Shown in pieces: positions 7,177 to 16,173 of a stretch of 37,214 nt of DNA. The stretch is from assembly GCA_905480235.1 (NCBI GenBank), contig CAJQPP010000063.1:1-37214 (forward strand). The letters are read 5' to 3'. The DNA is from an uncultured Pirellulaceae bacterium (GTDB lineage Bacteria; Planctomycetota; Planctomycetia; Pirellulales; Pirellulaceae). Made by a program: the position numbers and the translations under genes. The notes under the pieces were generated by a model. That model searched no databases, was not told the DNA's origin, and worked only from the letters and a program-made list of their open reading frames with translations. Position 1 is the stretch's first letter. Each line of letters begins with the position of its first letter.

Positions 7177-10100
7177 TTAGTCCATTCCTTTGGCTTTCGA
7201 ATTCTCTGGTTCGACGTTTTCAATACGCGATTTGAATTTCTGGTAGAGCAACGAAGTTCCCAGTAAAAGCAGCCCTAAAATCAAGAGAGCGATGACTCGT
7301 ACGATAAGGGAGAATTGCGCCAGGTCCATAAGAAAGACCTTAACTAAGACCGTCGCGAAAAGCCCAAGTCCCAGGAAACGTGGTAGCGGATACCTGAACC
7401 AAAAACCGCAGGCGACCATTAATGCTGCGTAACAGGCCCAGACCACGGAGAACGTTGCCTCCTTGGCAATCGATGGCGTGCCAATTTCTGTCGCAAAGAA
7501 CTGTTGTACCAGACACGAGACCATCAGCAGCAAGGTTAAGTGACCGAGAATCGTGAGTATGGCATGGTATCCCCTATTATCGGATTTCGTTTTGTTAGCC
7601 TGCTCCGCCCAGTAAAAGAGACCGAATCCGATAGAGAGCCCCCCTACGGTGCCATAACAAATACTGCGCCAAGAAGTCCAGGGCATCAACGCTTCCGATT
7701 GCAGGGTCATCAGTAATTGGAATATGCAGACGACCGACCCGATGCAGAGCACAAAGACCCCCAGTTGCGCCGTGTACTGATAGCGAAGCTTTGTACCCAA
7801 CTTGATTAAGGTCCCGGCATAAAGCGCCGCCATACAGGTGCAAACCGTGATGATGCTCCCGGTGTGTCCATGGGGTTCCATGACATACTTGATTTGACAA
7901 GCCAGCGTTGTCAGGAGAATGAAATGACCGACGGTCGTTAGGACAAAGTGAGCATTTTTTTCCACTCCATTCGACAGTTGCTTGCGACGTTGCCAGTAAA
8001 TCCAGCCGAATCCAATGAGGATGGCCGCCACCAGGCTATAGGCGAAGAGCGGTAATAAACCCCAGTTTGATGCAACATGAAGCCGCAGTCCGTTAACGCT
8101 TCGCATAAGTGTAAAAGCAGCGGTGGAAATAAATACGAGCAACCCGAGTCCTGCTAATAACGAGTAGCCGCTTCGCCAGCCTAGGTTGGTCAATCCCGCG
8201 GAATAGATGGCCCACAGGGCGACACAGAGGGTCAGGCCTCCCCAAGCCGAATCAGGGGATACCTGGCCAAACCAATAAATGGTTTCGCCGGTCAAAAAGA
8301 CAATTATCAAAAGATGACCAAGCGTCGTAAACAAACAGTGCAGACTTTTCTCTGCAGGTTGCAATTTTGAATTATTTGGTTCCCAGTGTTTCCAGCCAGA
8401 GAAAAGGAATAATGCAGCAACTGTTAAAACGGCCATCCTCAGGTTCAGATTCCATTGCGTGGGCAGATTAGAAGCCTGAGTCAGTAAGAATAGACAAGTG
8501 AAGGCTGCAAGCGGTAGAGCTATGGCAGTTGAGTACTTTCGCAAGCCTGCAACATTAAAGGCGAATGCGATCGCCCATAGGGCACCAACATCTATCGCGA
8601 AGAGAGTCAAGAAAACGGGAGGGTTGTCGGAAAACTGAATCCCCATAGCGATCAGTAACATGAGATTTGCAATCGCCAAAAACGCATCACTGAATGAGCG
8701 CATTGTCACTTGCCCCAACCACGATTTACCCACAATGATCCCGGGGATACGAGGCATCCACCAATAACCGCTACCTGCTATTCCCAAGGTGCCAGCCATT
8801 AACAACCAGGGGGAGGTGCGCGGATCCCACCATGCCGTATTGTCGATTGGATTTTGGAACATGCCTTGAGCCGTCAGCGTTTTCAGTAGCGTCAGGAGGA
8901 ATGCAAGGGATGCGGTAACCAGCATCTGCCGATCCCGAAAAGCGAAACCGATCAGTGCGAAGGCGACACCTTCGATCGCCCAAATCGAGGTCCAAAGGTG
9001 AGGGGATTCGTAAAACCAAACGGTTAGACCTAACGTCACGAGCAAGGAACCTAAGGCAAGATTGACCCGTGCTAGGCGGTCGTTTACGGGCAAGCGTTTT
9101 AATGCTGCATAACATAAGGCCGCATGGATTCCGGCTAGGACAAAGCACAGCACCGCGATTTGACGCCAAGATTCAAAATTTAGATAAGCAAATGCGGCGA
9201 TATAGGCTACGGAATTGCAAGCCAGCACAACATTCCCGGAGCGAGTGCTAGGCATTCGCAATAGGAGTGACGGTAATGCAATCGCTGCCAGAAAAATGGT
9301 TGCATGTAGACTCAGCAAAGCAGTCGCTTGCTGGGGGGTGGCGAATTCTTGTACGAAGTTCCCCAGAGGAAGATTTACGATAGCCGGCATGAAAATCAAG
9401 GCAGTAACGATCCAAGCCAACTCCTGTAAAAAACTCCATTTCCCAAAGTGCGCAGAAAGGATCAGGGCGATATTTAAAAAGGCAAGGTAGCTGAACGTAA
9501 TAACGGGGTCGCTCCCCTGCAGCGTTACAAAGGGCGTGAGGTATCCCCCGAAAGCACCGAGCAGGATGATCCCGACACTCTTGTTCCGCAGCGATAGCCC
9601 GATCGCCAGAGCGGTGATTAAGCCGCCATCTAGGAATCCCCAGAACTGTTCATGGGGGCTGCCGAGTTTATATAGGTGCGTCATGGCAAGGCCACTGGCA
9701 TACAGCGCAAAAATTCCAACGCCGTAAAGGACTTGGCTGTGCAATTCGAGCATTCGGCCCTTGAACCAGTTCGCCAGCACGATCACTCCCAATCCCAAAG
9801 AGTGCAGCAAGGCGACACGGGACCAGGCAGGGAGATCGAGATAACGCCAACTCCAAACCACAAAGAACGCCGTAGAGAGGATTAGCAAGATACCTCCCGC
9901 CCAGGTAAACAAGCGTCCGCCGATGAGTGATTCCCACGATTCCGATTTTAGATTTTGAAACGGAAGTGGAGCAACGTCTTTCTGCAACCCTGGATTCGCT
10001 CTTGTTATCGCAGCTTTGCTGGCTGGTAACGAAGAGGTTGGGTTGATTTTTTGAGCGTCACTGGAAGGCCGGTTGCCTGTTTGGGGGGCGTTGGATTCCA

Positions 10101-10377
10101 ACGAGGGGCCAGGAACAAGATTCGCTTCCGTCAGTAAAATGATATCGGGGTCCTCATCATTAGTATTTGACGGGGAGACACTAGGGATAAGCTCATCGGT
10201 ATTGTGTCTTAAGACAGGTGGGATGGGCGACTCCGTCCGGAGACTGGTTGGCTGCATTGACAGCCTGCTCTCTTCCGAAACCAGACGATTCTCTAATTGA
10301 GAAACACGTGATGTGATTTGATGGAGGAGTTCACGAATCTCGAGCAGTTCTTTTTTAGGATCGATGTTGCTGTCCAT
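7177..10377 (-). CDS. DUF2339 family giant multi-pass membrane protein
   Basis: 1066 residues. The N-terminus (about 1-35) is a short coiled coil (ELLEIRELLHQITSRVSQLENRL), then a Ser/Pro/Asn-rich cytoplasmic-type linker to about residue 145. The motif ESLIGGRLFTWAGGILLI then opens a very long array of more than 20 hydrophobic segments running almost to the end. This coiled coil, linker and WE..IGG..F entry is characteristic of DUF2339 proteins, whose biochemical function is unknown. Three stretches have similar phrasing (a W-Y-W motif plus a polar loop, then TxGHLxLL), suggesting internal duplication of a helix module. It starts 31 bases after the TetR gene on the same strand and is probably co-transcribed with it. 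Confidence 0.88.
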   Translation of the reverse strand: MDSNIDPKKELLEIRELLHQITSRVSQLENRLVSEESRLSMQPTSLRTESPIPPVLRHNTDELIPSVSPSNTNDEDPDIILLTEANLVPGPSLESNAPQTGNRPSSDAQKINPTSSLPASKAAITRANPGLQKDVAPLPFQNLKSESWESLIGGRLFTWAGGILLILSTAFFVVWSWRYLDLPAWSRVALLHSLGLGVIVLANWFKGRMLELHSQVLYGVGIFALYASGLAMTHLYKLGSPHEQFWGFLDGGLITALAIGLSLRNKSVGIILLGAFGGYLTPFVTLQGSDPVITFSYLAFLNIALILSAHFGKWSFLQELAWIVTALIFMPAIVNLPLGNFVQEFATPQQATALLSLHATIFLAAIALPSLLLRMPSTRSGNVVLACNSVAYIAAFAYLNFESWRQIAVLCFVLAGIHAALCYAALKRLPVNDRLARVNLALGSLLVTLGLTVWFYESPHLWTSIWAIEGVAFALIGFAFRDRQMLVTASLAFLLTLLKTLTAQGMFQNPIDNTAWWDPRTSPWLLMAGTLGIAGSGYWWMPRIPGIIVGKSWLGQVTMRSFSDAFLAIANLMLLIAMGIQFSDNPPVFLTLFAIDVGALWAIAFAFNVAGLRKYSTAIALPLAAFTCLFLLTQASNLPTQWNLNLRMAVLTVAALFLFSGWKHWEPNNSKLQPAEKSLHCLFTTLGHLLIIVFLTGETIYWFGQVSPDSAWGGLTLCVALWAIYSAGLTNLGWRSGYSLLAGLGLLVFISTAAFTLMRSVNGLRLHVASNWGLLPLFAYSLVAAILIGFGWIYWQRRKQLSNGVEKNAHFVLTTVGHFILLTTLACQIKYVMEPHGHTGSIITVCTCMAALYAGTLIKLGTKLRYQYTAQLGVFVLCIGSVVCIFQLLMTLQSEALMPWTSWRSICYGTVGGLSIGFGLFYWAEQANKTKSDNRGYHAILTILGHLTLLLMVSCLVQQFFATEIGTPSIAKEATFSVVWACYAALMVACGFWFRYPLPRFLGLGLFATVLVKVFLMDLAQFSLIVRVIALLILGLLLLGTSLLYQKFKSRIENVEPENSKAKGMD

Positions 10378-10408
10378 GAGTAACCACGTCGGGGTGATGG
10401 AGTGTTTT

Positions 10409-11002
10409 TCAGCGAATGTTTAGGGTGGCATTGGCAGCTTGCCCCAGCTGCTTTCGTCTTTGGTCGAGCGTGCCCTGCCCCAGTTCTTGTTGAATGTCAA
10501 AAATGGAGCCAATTCCGATCATCATCCAAGAGATGGTGTCATCGCTCAGCGAAGATTGAAGTTGGTGTTGTTGGCGATGCTTGCGGACGTAGTCCGAAAT
10601 CATCTTGTGAAAATTCAGATAGAGGTCGCGGAGTGCACGGCAGATATCGGGATCGTCTACTTCGTTGAGCCCCGAAAAAATAATCCGATGAAGTCGACTG
10701 TCGCCGCGGTGGTGAAGCTGAGAATCAATTAACTGTTGGGCCGCCGTAATGTCCGTCTTTTGCTCGATGCTCTCGGCCCAAGATGAAGCAACGGATTCAA
10801 AGATAAAACCGATGGCGTCCAGAAACATGGACTTTTTGTTTGGCCAGATACGGTAAAGCTCGTTCTCGCGAACTCCGCAGCGCTTTGCCAAGGTGGCAGT
10901 CGTGGCGCGACGATAACCGCATTCCGCGAAGACGTCAGCGATCAAAGGGAGGAAGTCCGGTTTGCGGGCGGTGCCGCGTTTTTTTGGGGGGGGGTGGCTC
11001 AT
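10409..11002 (-). CDS. TetR/AcrR-family transcriptional regulator
   Basis: 197 residues, the normal TetR size. The N-terminal DNA-binding domain (about 12-60) is clear: FLPLIADVFAECGYRRATTATLAKRCGVRENELYRIWPNKK, shown here only as its helix order, has the TetR pattern of helix 1, the T-A-x-L-A-K-R-x-G-V turn and the Y-R-x-W-x-N-K recognition end. The C-terminal helical part would bind an unknown ligand and form the dimer. The ATG at 11002 is followed at once by a C9A7 run (see separate entry). A TTGACA promoter with an overlapping GTAA-N4-TTAC palindrome lies upstream and suggests autoregulation. DUF2339 follows 31 bases downstream and is the likely co-regulated target. Confidence 0.9.
   Translation of the reverse strand: MSHPPPKKRGTARKPDFLPLIADVFAECGYRRATTATLAKRCGVRENELYRIWPNKKSMFLDAIGFIFESVASSWAESIEQKTDITAAQQLIDSQLHHRGDSRLHRIIFSGLNEVDDPDICRALRDLYLNFHKMISDYVRKHRQQHQLQSSLSDDTISWMMIGIGSIFDIQQELGQGTLDQRRKQLGQAANATLNIR
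10979..10994 (-). repeat. C9A7 homopolymer tract in the fourth codon onward of the TetR gene
   Basis: On the coding strand nine Cs (10994-10986) are followed directly by seven As (10985-10979), encoding the end of codon 3 through PPPKK. Runs this long slip readily in replication, and any one-base change would frameshift the regulator within its first ten codons. Confidence 0.85.
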
Positions 11003-11041
11003 TTGTCACCAAAGTTAGTGGGCCCTCCCTGACTTGTGTAG

Positions 11042-11074
11042 GTAAATACTTACAGTTTAGTGCGGCCTTGTCAA
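11042..11074 (-). promoter_or_regulatory. Candidate TetR promoter with overlapping operator
   Basis: Reading the minus strand: TTGACA (11074-11069), a 17-base spacer, then AAGTAT (11051-11046) as a weak -10. The palindrome GTAA-N4-TTAC (11042-11053) covers that -10 and lies about 40 bases before the TetR ATG. A regulator bound here would block the promoter, as expected for TetR autoregulation. The match to any measured operator is not known. Confidence 0.45.
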
Positions 11075-11156
11075 ATGCATCATGTGGGGCCCTTTTTTAT
11101 GTGTTTTGCATTACAGAGCATGCAGCTTTCACGGTCCAGTTGGCCGCAGTCAACTT

Positions 11157-11786
11157 TTAGGAGGCGTTGTTCTTTTCCCACACAACCTGCAGCAATTCTT
11201 CCACGTCTCGATAGGCTTGTTTTTCTTCGATGGCCGCGTCGAGCATCCTCCGAGCATCTGCTTCATTCCAACCTAGTGTGACTAGTATTTGATAAACCTC
11301 ATCAGCAATATCTCGAACGATGTCACCCTCTTGATGGGTTTCCGCCGGTATCATGAGGGCAAACTTGGCCATTTTCCGGCGCAGTTCAGCAATGATTTTT
11401 TCGGCTGTTTTTCCCCCGATGCCTGGAAGCGTCTTGAGGCTATTTACGTCTTGTTGTTCAATCGAGCGGGCGATGTCTTGAACCGGTCGCACCATGCCCC
11501 GCAGCGCTTTTTTGACGCCCAATCCTCCGACCGAACAAAACAATTCAAAAAACTCCCGTTCGACTTCACTCAGAAAACCAATCAATCTCGGCGTTAGGCG
11601 GCTTCCCTGCGAGGAATTGCCTTCGATAAAGTGCAAAGTGTGAAGGGCGACGTCTTGGTCCATTTGCATTTGCAATTGCCGCCGCGTGAAATCAGGGATC
11701 AATATTTGATATTCGAACGGTGGAGCGCTGAGAACGCAGTATTCATCTTCCAAGCGAACTAGTTTGCCGTGGATTCGGGTAATCAT
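11157..11786 (-). CDS. ruvA: Holliday junction branch migration protein RuvA
   Basis: 209 residues, normal length. RuvA tetramers bind the four-way junction and load the RuvB motor. Domain I is the OB-fold start MITRIHGKLV with LHFIEGN...RLIGFLSEVEREFFELF. Domain II has the two helix-hairpin-helix motifs, VGGLGVKKALRG and LPGIGGKTAEKIIAEL. Domain III (about 155-205, LVTLGWNEADARRML) is the RuvB-contacting end. It lies 49 bases downstream of ruvC on the same strand, in the ispF-ruvC-ruvA order. No ruvB is in the window. Confidence 0.96.
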   Translation of the reverse strand: MITRIHGKLVRLEDEYCVLSAPPFEYQILIPDFTRRQLQMQMDQDVALHTLHFIEGNSSQGSRLTPRLIGFLSEVEREFFELFCSVGGLGVKKALRGMVRPVQDIARSIEQQDVNSLKTLPGIGGKTAEKIIAELRRKMAKFALMIPAETHQEGDIVRDIADEVYQILVTLGWNEADARRMLDAAIEEKQAYRDVEELLQVVWEKNNAS

Positions 11787-11835
11787 AGAATTGGCTCAAT
11801 CGGTAGAGGATGTCTGTGAGGGAGTATTGATGGCT

Positions 11836-12366
11836 TTACTGGAGATCCAGTGCTGCATGTCGCATGCTGATGCAGCCGTGGCAGATAGCAATTGCCAGGG
11901 CGTCTGCAACATCGGGTGGATCGGGCGGCTCGTCAAGCTGCAGCATGGCGCCGATCGTAGTTTGAATTTGACTCTTTGGAGCGCGACCGTTGCCCGTGAT
12001 AACCCGTTTGATTTGTGTCGCCGAATAGTGTGCGGTGGTAAGCTCGGCCGCCTCTGCAGTTAGGCAGAATACGCCACGGGCATGCCCCATAAGAATCGCC
12101 GTTCGCGGGCGAGCGTAATGCGAATACAGTTCTTCCAAAGCAACGATTTGGGGGTTTAAGGTCTCAATGACTTCTTCCATCCCACGCTTCAGGGCCATTA
12201 AACGCGTTCCCATAGGTTTCTTGGAGGAACCCCCGCGGATAATTCCGGCCTCGACTAAAGCAATATTTTGCGGTGACGTAAAATCGATGACACCATAACC
12301 CGTTACATTTAGGCCGGGATCGATTCCCAGAATCCGGGTAATGGTTTGGGGAGGATTTTTATTCAT
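11836..12366 (-). CDS. ruvC: Crossover junction endodeoxyribonuclease RuvC
   Basis: Holliday junction resolvase of the RNase H fold that nicks junctions symmetrically together with RuvAB. ATG 12366 is chosen: it lies seven bases after the ispF stop, gives 176 residues and starts MNKNPPQTITRILGIDPG; the longer frame to 12447 would overlap ispF. Catalytic acidic residues are all visible: Asp16 in GIDPGLNVTGYG, Glu78 in VALEELY, and Asp152/Asp155 in PPDVADALAIAICH. The basic loop HYSATQIKRVITGNGRA is also typical. Downstream of ispF and upstream of ruvA, probably one transcript. Confidence 0.96.
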   Translation of the reverse strand: MNKNPPQTITRILGIDPGLNVTGYGVIDFTSPQNIALVEAGIIRGGSSKKPMGTRLMALKRGMEEVIETLNPQIVALEELYSHYARPRTAILMGHARGVFCLTAEAAELTTAHYSATQIKRVITGNGRAPKSQIQTTIGAMLQLDEPPDPPDVADALAIAICHGCISMRHAALDLQ

Positions 12367-12373
12367 CTCGCTC

Positions 12374-12862
12374 TCATGCTTGATACAAAAGGGCGATACA
12401 TTGGGCTTCGATGGACAGGCCTTGGCCGACCGGCCCCACGCTTTCACCCGTCTTTGCTTTAACGCTGACCCGCGATTTTTCTAGGTTCAGAGCTTCCGCG
12501 ATGGTGGATGTGATGGCATCGCGATGGGCCAACATTTTTGGTTTTTGTGCAAAGATGATGCAGTCAATATTTATTAACTGGAATCCAGCCTTGCTTACCG
12601 CGGTTGCGGCCAAGGATAGCATTTCAATGGAATCACGATTGTGATTTTCTTTTTGCGTGTTGGGAAATAGCTCACCAATATCACCCAGCGCCGAGGCGCC
12701 CAGTAGAGAGTCTGTAATCGCGTGGAGTAGTACGTCGGCGTCTGAATGGCCCACCAGCTCATATTCGAACGGAATATCAACGCCACCGATTCGTAGCGGT
12801 CCTCCCGGTTGGAGTCGGTGGGTGTCGTGGCCAATGCCAATACGTAGTGAGTGAGGATTCAT
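12374..12862 (-). CDS. ispF: 2-C-methyl-D-erythritol 2,4-cyclodiphosphate synthase
   Basis: 162 residues, the standard size. Cytoplasmic trimeric enzyme of the non-mevalonate (MEP) isoprenoid pathway; it cyclises CDP-methylerythritol phosphate with loss of CMP. The zinc-binding motif GHDTH (Asp13, His15), the HSDADVLLHAITDSLLGA segment and the C-terminal KAKTGESVGPVGQGLSIEA are diagnostic. It is the first gene of the ispF-ruvC-ruvA run. A short GAGG stands a few bases before the ATG. No other MEP-pathway gene is in the window. Confidence 0.97.
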   Translation of the reverse strand: MNPHSLRIGIGHDTHRLQPGGPLRIGGVDIPFEYELVGHSDADVLLHAITDSLLGASALGDIGELFPNTQKENHNRDSIEMLSLAATAVSKAGFQLINIDCIIFAQKPKMLAHRDAITSTIAEALNLEKSRVSVKAKTGESVGPVGQGLSIEAQCIALLYQA

Positions 12863-13962
12863 GACCTCAAAATACCCTTAATTCTTAAATATCAAAACCC
12901 GGGCAGCCAAGTAGTGAGCCGCACAGGGATGTCCTAATTAGAAATGCTGGAAAGCGATGTGCTCATTTTTCGTTGGAATTCTGCAAGAAGAAAAAAGTGG
13001 AATAAGTCGTTTTTGTGAGTGTGTGTAACTGGAAAGCGAGCGGCTACCACGTAAACACGTACTTTTGTTTTGTTCAGGGGGAAATGATATATGCTTAGAT
13101 AAGCTGGTAGCTGCAATGAGAATTGCATCAATAAATGAGTGTTTTATGGTGCCCACTATGAGGTGTTCTCTTCCTCTTTTTTTGCGATGGGTTTGGCGAT
13201 TACCTGGGTATCGTCGGTTAGCGGCCAACAGACCCGCCCCATTCGTCGCCGATCACTACCGGATCAGCACATTTAACCGTCGATTCCGCCTCAATGGCCA
13301 CTGCCATCAGTCCCTTTCCAAGCGAATTGAAAAGCTGTCTATCACGTTCGACAACATTGAATTACGACATCATTGTTCCGCTCCAAAAAACAAACGTACA
13401 GAATGGAAATTCCATGCCGCATCGCTTGCTATTTGGTACGCGCTACATTCTGGAGCTGACGTCAAATTAGGCGGTGATTTTGAGGGGTAAGCGGATTTCC
13501 TCTGCCATATTGCAATTGGAAAACACCGAATAGGCCTTGAGTCAACGGCATGAATCAGAGAGCGACCGAAGAGATTTTCCTGAATCTCTAATGCGTTATG
13601 GGGCACCTTTTTTTCCAGGCATCGCTGAGTCGGATATGTATCTGGCAACGTCTCAAATTTTGACGCTGAAGACGGGAACCGATCTTGAGCGGTAGACCTA
13701 AATTAATGATCACGTTCGCGGTATCGCTTTCGCCGATGTCGCATAGCGTTTGAACGAATTTTTTGCCGAAAGAGTTGTTTTTTTGGGTGGAAATCGAGTT
13801 GCGCGCACAGAAAGGCATGAATGCAGCAAGTCTCAGAAAATGGAGGAAGCTCGTTTTTTGAGTGACACTTTTGAGGTTTTCGACACTCATTTCAGATCGA
13901 GTACGTAGGTACGAGAAGCGTAATGGGTTGAGTTGCTGGATAAAGAGTTTTTGGAGCGAATC
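12863..13962. other. About 1.1 kb with no convincing gene, between ispF and the DUF1565 gene
   Basis: Divergent intergenic region. Open frames at 13065-13490 (+) and 13588-13890 (-) reach 100-141 codons but have no ribosome site, no recognisable domain and a composition unlike the neighbouring genes, so I do not call them. It should hold the promoters for ispF and for the gene at 13963. It could be the decayed remains of a lost gene, but I see no family signature. Confidence 0.55.
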
Positions 13963-15546
13963 ATGAAGTTCAGAAGAAGAAATATCTTGTCTACAGAATC
14001 TGCGAAGTTTTTTAACTCTGTGTTTTTTATAGCGATGGTTTTTGCGACTGCTTGGGTTTCACTGGTTAGCGGACAAGACGGTCGGAAAATATACGTTGAC
14101 CCAGTGCGCGGTAACGACTTTTCCAACTCGGGACAGGCCACAACAGCAGCTTTCCGAACCATCACACACGCGCTCCTGCAGGCCCAGCCAGAAACCGTAA
14201 TCGTTTTGTTGCCAGGAAAATATTCGCCATCGACAAATTTTGAAACCTTTCCTCTTAACATGAAAGACGGAGTTTCAATTCAAGGGACGAATGCCCTCAA
14301 TACCGTTATCGACTGTCAGTTAAGTCCTGTCGGGCTGCGTTTCGCTATTCAGATTCCGCCAAGTGATGATTTTGAAGGGACATATTTTGATGGATTCATG
14401 ATCACAAATGCGGGAAAAGCGATCACCCTGGATTCAAATACAGTGGGCTTTAAACCAACGTTCTCCAATCTGTTTATTGTTGATAACTCCGTCGGGATAT
14501 TCATGCGAGCCGCTCTTTTAACGGGCGGTATGACCAGTCCGGATGACACTGACCAAAACAACTTTGTGGAGCATCGGCCAAGGCTCGTTAATTTAACAAT
14601 AGCTGACAATGATATAGGGATTTCAGATGAAGCTCGATCAGGTTCCACCATCCTTTGGGGGGAAGCCGATCCAGCTGTCGCCAACTGCTTGTTCGATAAT
14701 ATGTTGGACTTGAACGGAACCGATTTGAATGACTTGGTTGCCGGAGACGATGGATTGAAATTATCTAACGTTTTTGATTCTTACGAATCGTCCGCCACAA
14801 GAATTAAGCAAGGTCGTAAATCTCCAGCGTCAGGCTCACTGCCATTCGTTGAGTCATCCACGATAGATGTCTTCGTTAACCGAAGCGCCTTGGATTATCG
14901 GCTCAATCCTTCCAGCTTGAGTTCAGCGGTTGTTTACCTTGTTGATCAAGGCTTGGGTTTTGATAGCGCACTTGGATTTCATAATGGGATGACTCAGATC
15001 GAGCCATTCGGTGGGCGCGGAGAGATGATTTGGGATATGGATTGTGAGGGATACGGAAATGTGAGAATGGTGGGTGGGGGGCACGATATTGGTGCCGACG
15101 AACTAGCGGAATTAGTGATTGCCGGGTACCTCCGGGGAACGACTACTTTTGTTCAGTTTACGCAAGCGGACGTGTGGGTGACTCCGACCGATGGACAGCC
15201 TGCTTCACAATATCCGGTGATCCGCCTACTTAATCAAAGGTTGAGTCTCGACGCTCCTTACCTATCCCAAATGCCCATGGAAGTGGCTGGGGCGCGGCAG
15301 CCGGGTACCACACTACCGGTTAATTTTCCCGGGATAGGCAGCCAGTCATACTTGGAATTCGGTGGCTTGTACTACTTGCTGTTACCACAACCCGCGGTCA
15401 GTGGTGTTTCTGCTTCCCTTTTTATCTTTGTGCTCCCCTACGCACTGCCTGAAACGGGGACCATCAGCAATCATCAGTACATGTACTTCGATGGCGCAGG
15501 CGCCAGTTACCTAACGAACCTGCAAAGCTTTACAATTATTGAATGA
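13963..15546 (+). CDS. Secreted DUF1565 / right-handed beta-helix protein
   Basis: 527 residues from ATG 13963, chosen because GGAG precedes it by seven bases and the upstream TTG at 13933 only adds ten residues. A basic N-region (MKFRRRN) and hydrophobic segment form a signal peptide ending about VSG-QD. DUF1565 follows: KIYVDPVRGNDFSNSGQ, AFRTITHALLQAQ, and VIVLLPGKYSP. Repeating short hydrophobic strands then fit a parallel beta-helix to about residue 330, closing with HDIGADEL. The last 150 residues are a separate beta-rich domain. Such proteins are extracellular and some bind or cleave polysaccharide, but no catalytic residues can be named here. It is a single-gene unit, ended by a strong hairpin. 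Confidence 0.8.
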   Translation: MKFRRRNILSTESAKFFNSVFFIAMVFATAWVSLVSGQDGRKIYVDPVRGNDFSNSGQATTAAFRTITHALLQAQPETVIVLLPGKYSPSTNFETFPLNMKDGVSIQGTNALNTVIDCQLSPVGLRFAIQIPPSDDFEGTYFDGFMITNAGKAITLDSNTVGFKPTFSNLFIVDNSVGIFMRAALLTGGMTSPDDTDQNNFVEHRPRLVNLTIADNDIGISDEARSGSTILWGEADPAVANCLFDNMLDLNGTDLNDLVAGDDGLKLSNVFDSYESSATRIKQGRKSPASGSLPFVESSTIDVFVNRSALDYRLNPSSLSSAVVYLVDQGLGFDSALGFHNGMTQIEPFGGRGEMIWDMDCEGYGNVRMVGGGHDIGADELAELVIAGYLRGTTTFVQFTQADVWVTPTDGQPASQYPVIRLLNQRLSLDAPYLSQMPMEVAGARQPGTTLPVNFPGIGSQSYLEFGGLYYLLLPQPAVSGVSASLFIFVLPYALPETGTISNHQYMYFDGAGASYLTNLQSFTIIE

Positions 15547-15590
15547 AATTTTCTGGAGTGACTAATATTAATAGGGCAAAACGGATGGCC

Positions 15591-15631
15591 AGCAGCGTTC
15601 TGCTTTTTATCTTAAAAAGCAGAACGCTGCT
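15591..15631 (+). terminator. Very long perfect hairpin behind the DUF1565 gene
   Basis: A 19-base arm (15591-15609) pairs without mismatch with 15613-15631 over a three-base TCT loop. A T-rich but interrupted tail follows (ATTTTATTT). It starts 45 bases after the stop codon. It probably terminates transcription or protects the mRNA 3' end. Confidence 0.75.
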
Positions 15632-16173
15632 GATTTTATTTACCGGCCAAAAGTCGTCCGGAATAAGCGATTCACTATTGCTTTGAATTCTGCGGGACGT
15701 CGCCGGTGCACGGAAGTCCCGTGTTTTGAAAGGCAGCGTTGTTGGTAAAAGGAACCGTGTAGGCGAACGGTTGAGTTGTTAATTTGAAAAAAAAGCGACC
15801 TGTGTTTTTTTCAGCCAATGATCGAGAAACACTCGAAATCCATGCGGAATCGATTTAGTTAGGTTCCCGGGCTTTGTAGTGCTCGCTGCAAGGTTCGGTT
15901 CAGGGTGGTCATCGCACTGTAATAACTGTCAGCTCTTGGGCGGTTTGGCAATCTTTTCTTGGGGCGCAGTAGGCAGGTTTGCTAAGCCGGCAAACCGCTG
16001 TTTTCTTTTCACTTTCGGCCATCCTTGCTCGCGAATGTCGTCCAAAACGGTATCCACTCGGTTCTGCGTTGTGCATACCGGATCGATAGCTCCCGTTATT
16101 TTCCAGTATTAGCTGCGGTGAAGCTAAGTCGCGTCCTAGTTACGAGACCCCTTAAGATTTATACTCCTGCTCT
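15632..16173. other. Intergenic region upstream of the ABC exporter
   Basis: About 540 bases with no convincing gene. A 77-codon frame at 15879-16112 has neither a ribosome site nor a recognisable sequence. The final bases hold a good -10 hexamer for the exporter genes (separate entry). Confidence 0.55.
16160..16165 (+). promoter_or_regulatory. Candidate -10 box just before the ABC ATPase start
   Basis: TATACT at 16160-16165 matches the -10 consensus at five of six positions, and only eight bases separate it from the ATG at 16174. A transcript starting at the usual distance would begin at or next to the start codon, giving a leaderless mRNA. No Shine-Dalgarno is present. The -35 region (TAGTTA near 16137) is weak. 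Confidence 0.35.

Noticed and set aside
13065..13490. 141-codon plus-strand open frame in the ispF-DUF1565 gap
   Set aside because: No ribosome site, no recognisable domain, and residue mix looks random; not called as a gene.
13588..13890. 100-codon minus-strand open frame in the same gap
   Set aside because: No ribosome site or family likeness; the overlapping frames on both strands suggest chance.
15780..15815. A-run and T-run flanking a short spacer (AAAAAAAA ... TTTTTTT)
   Set aside because: Could pair, but the stem is only A-T and has no GC core, so it is not a credible terminator.
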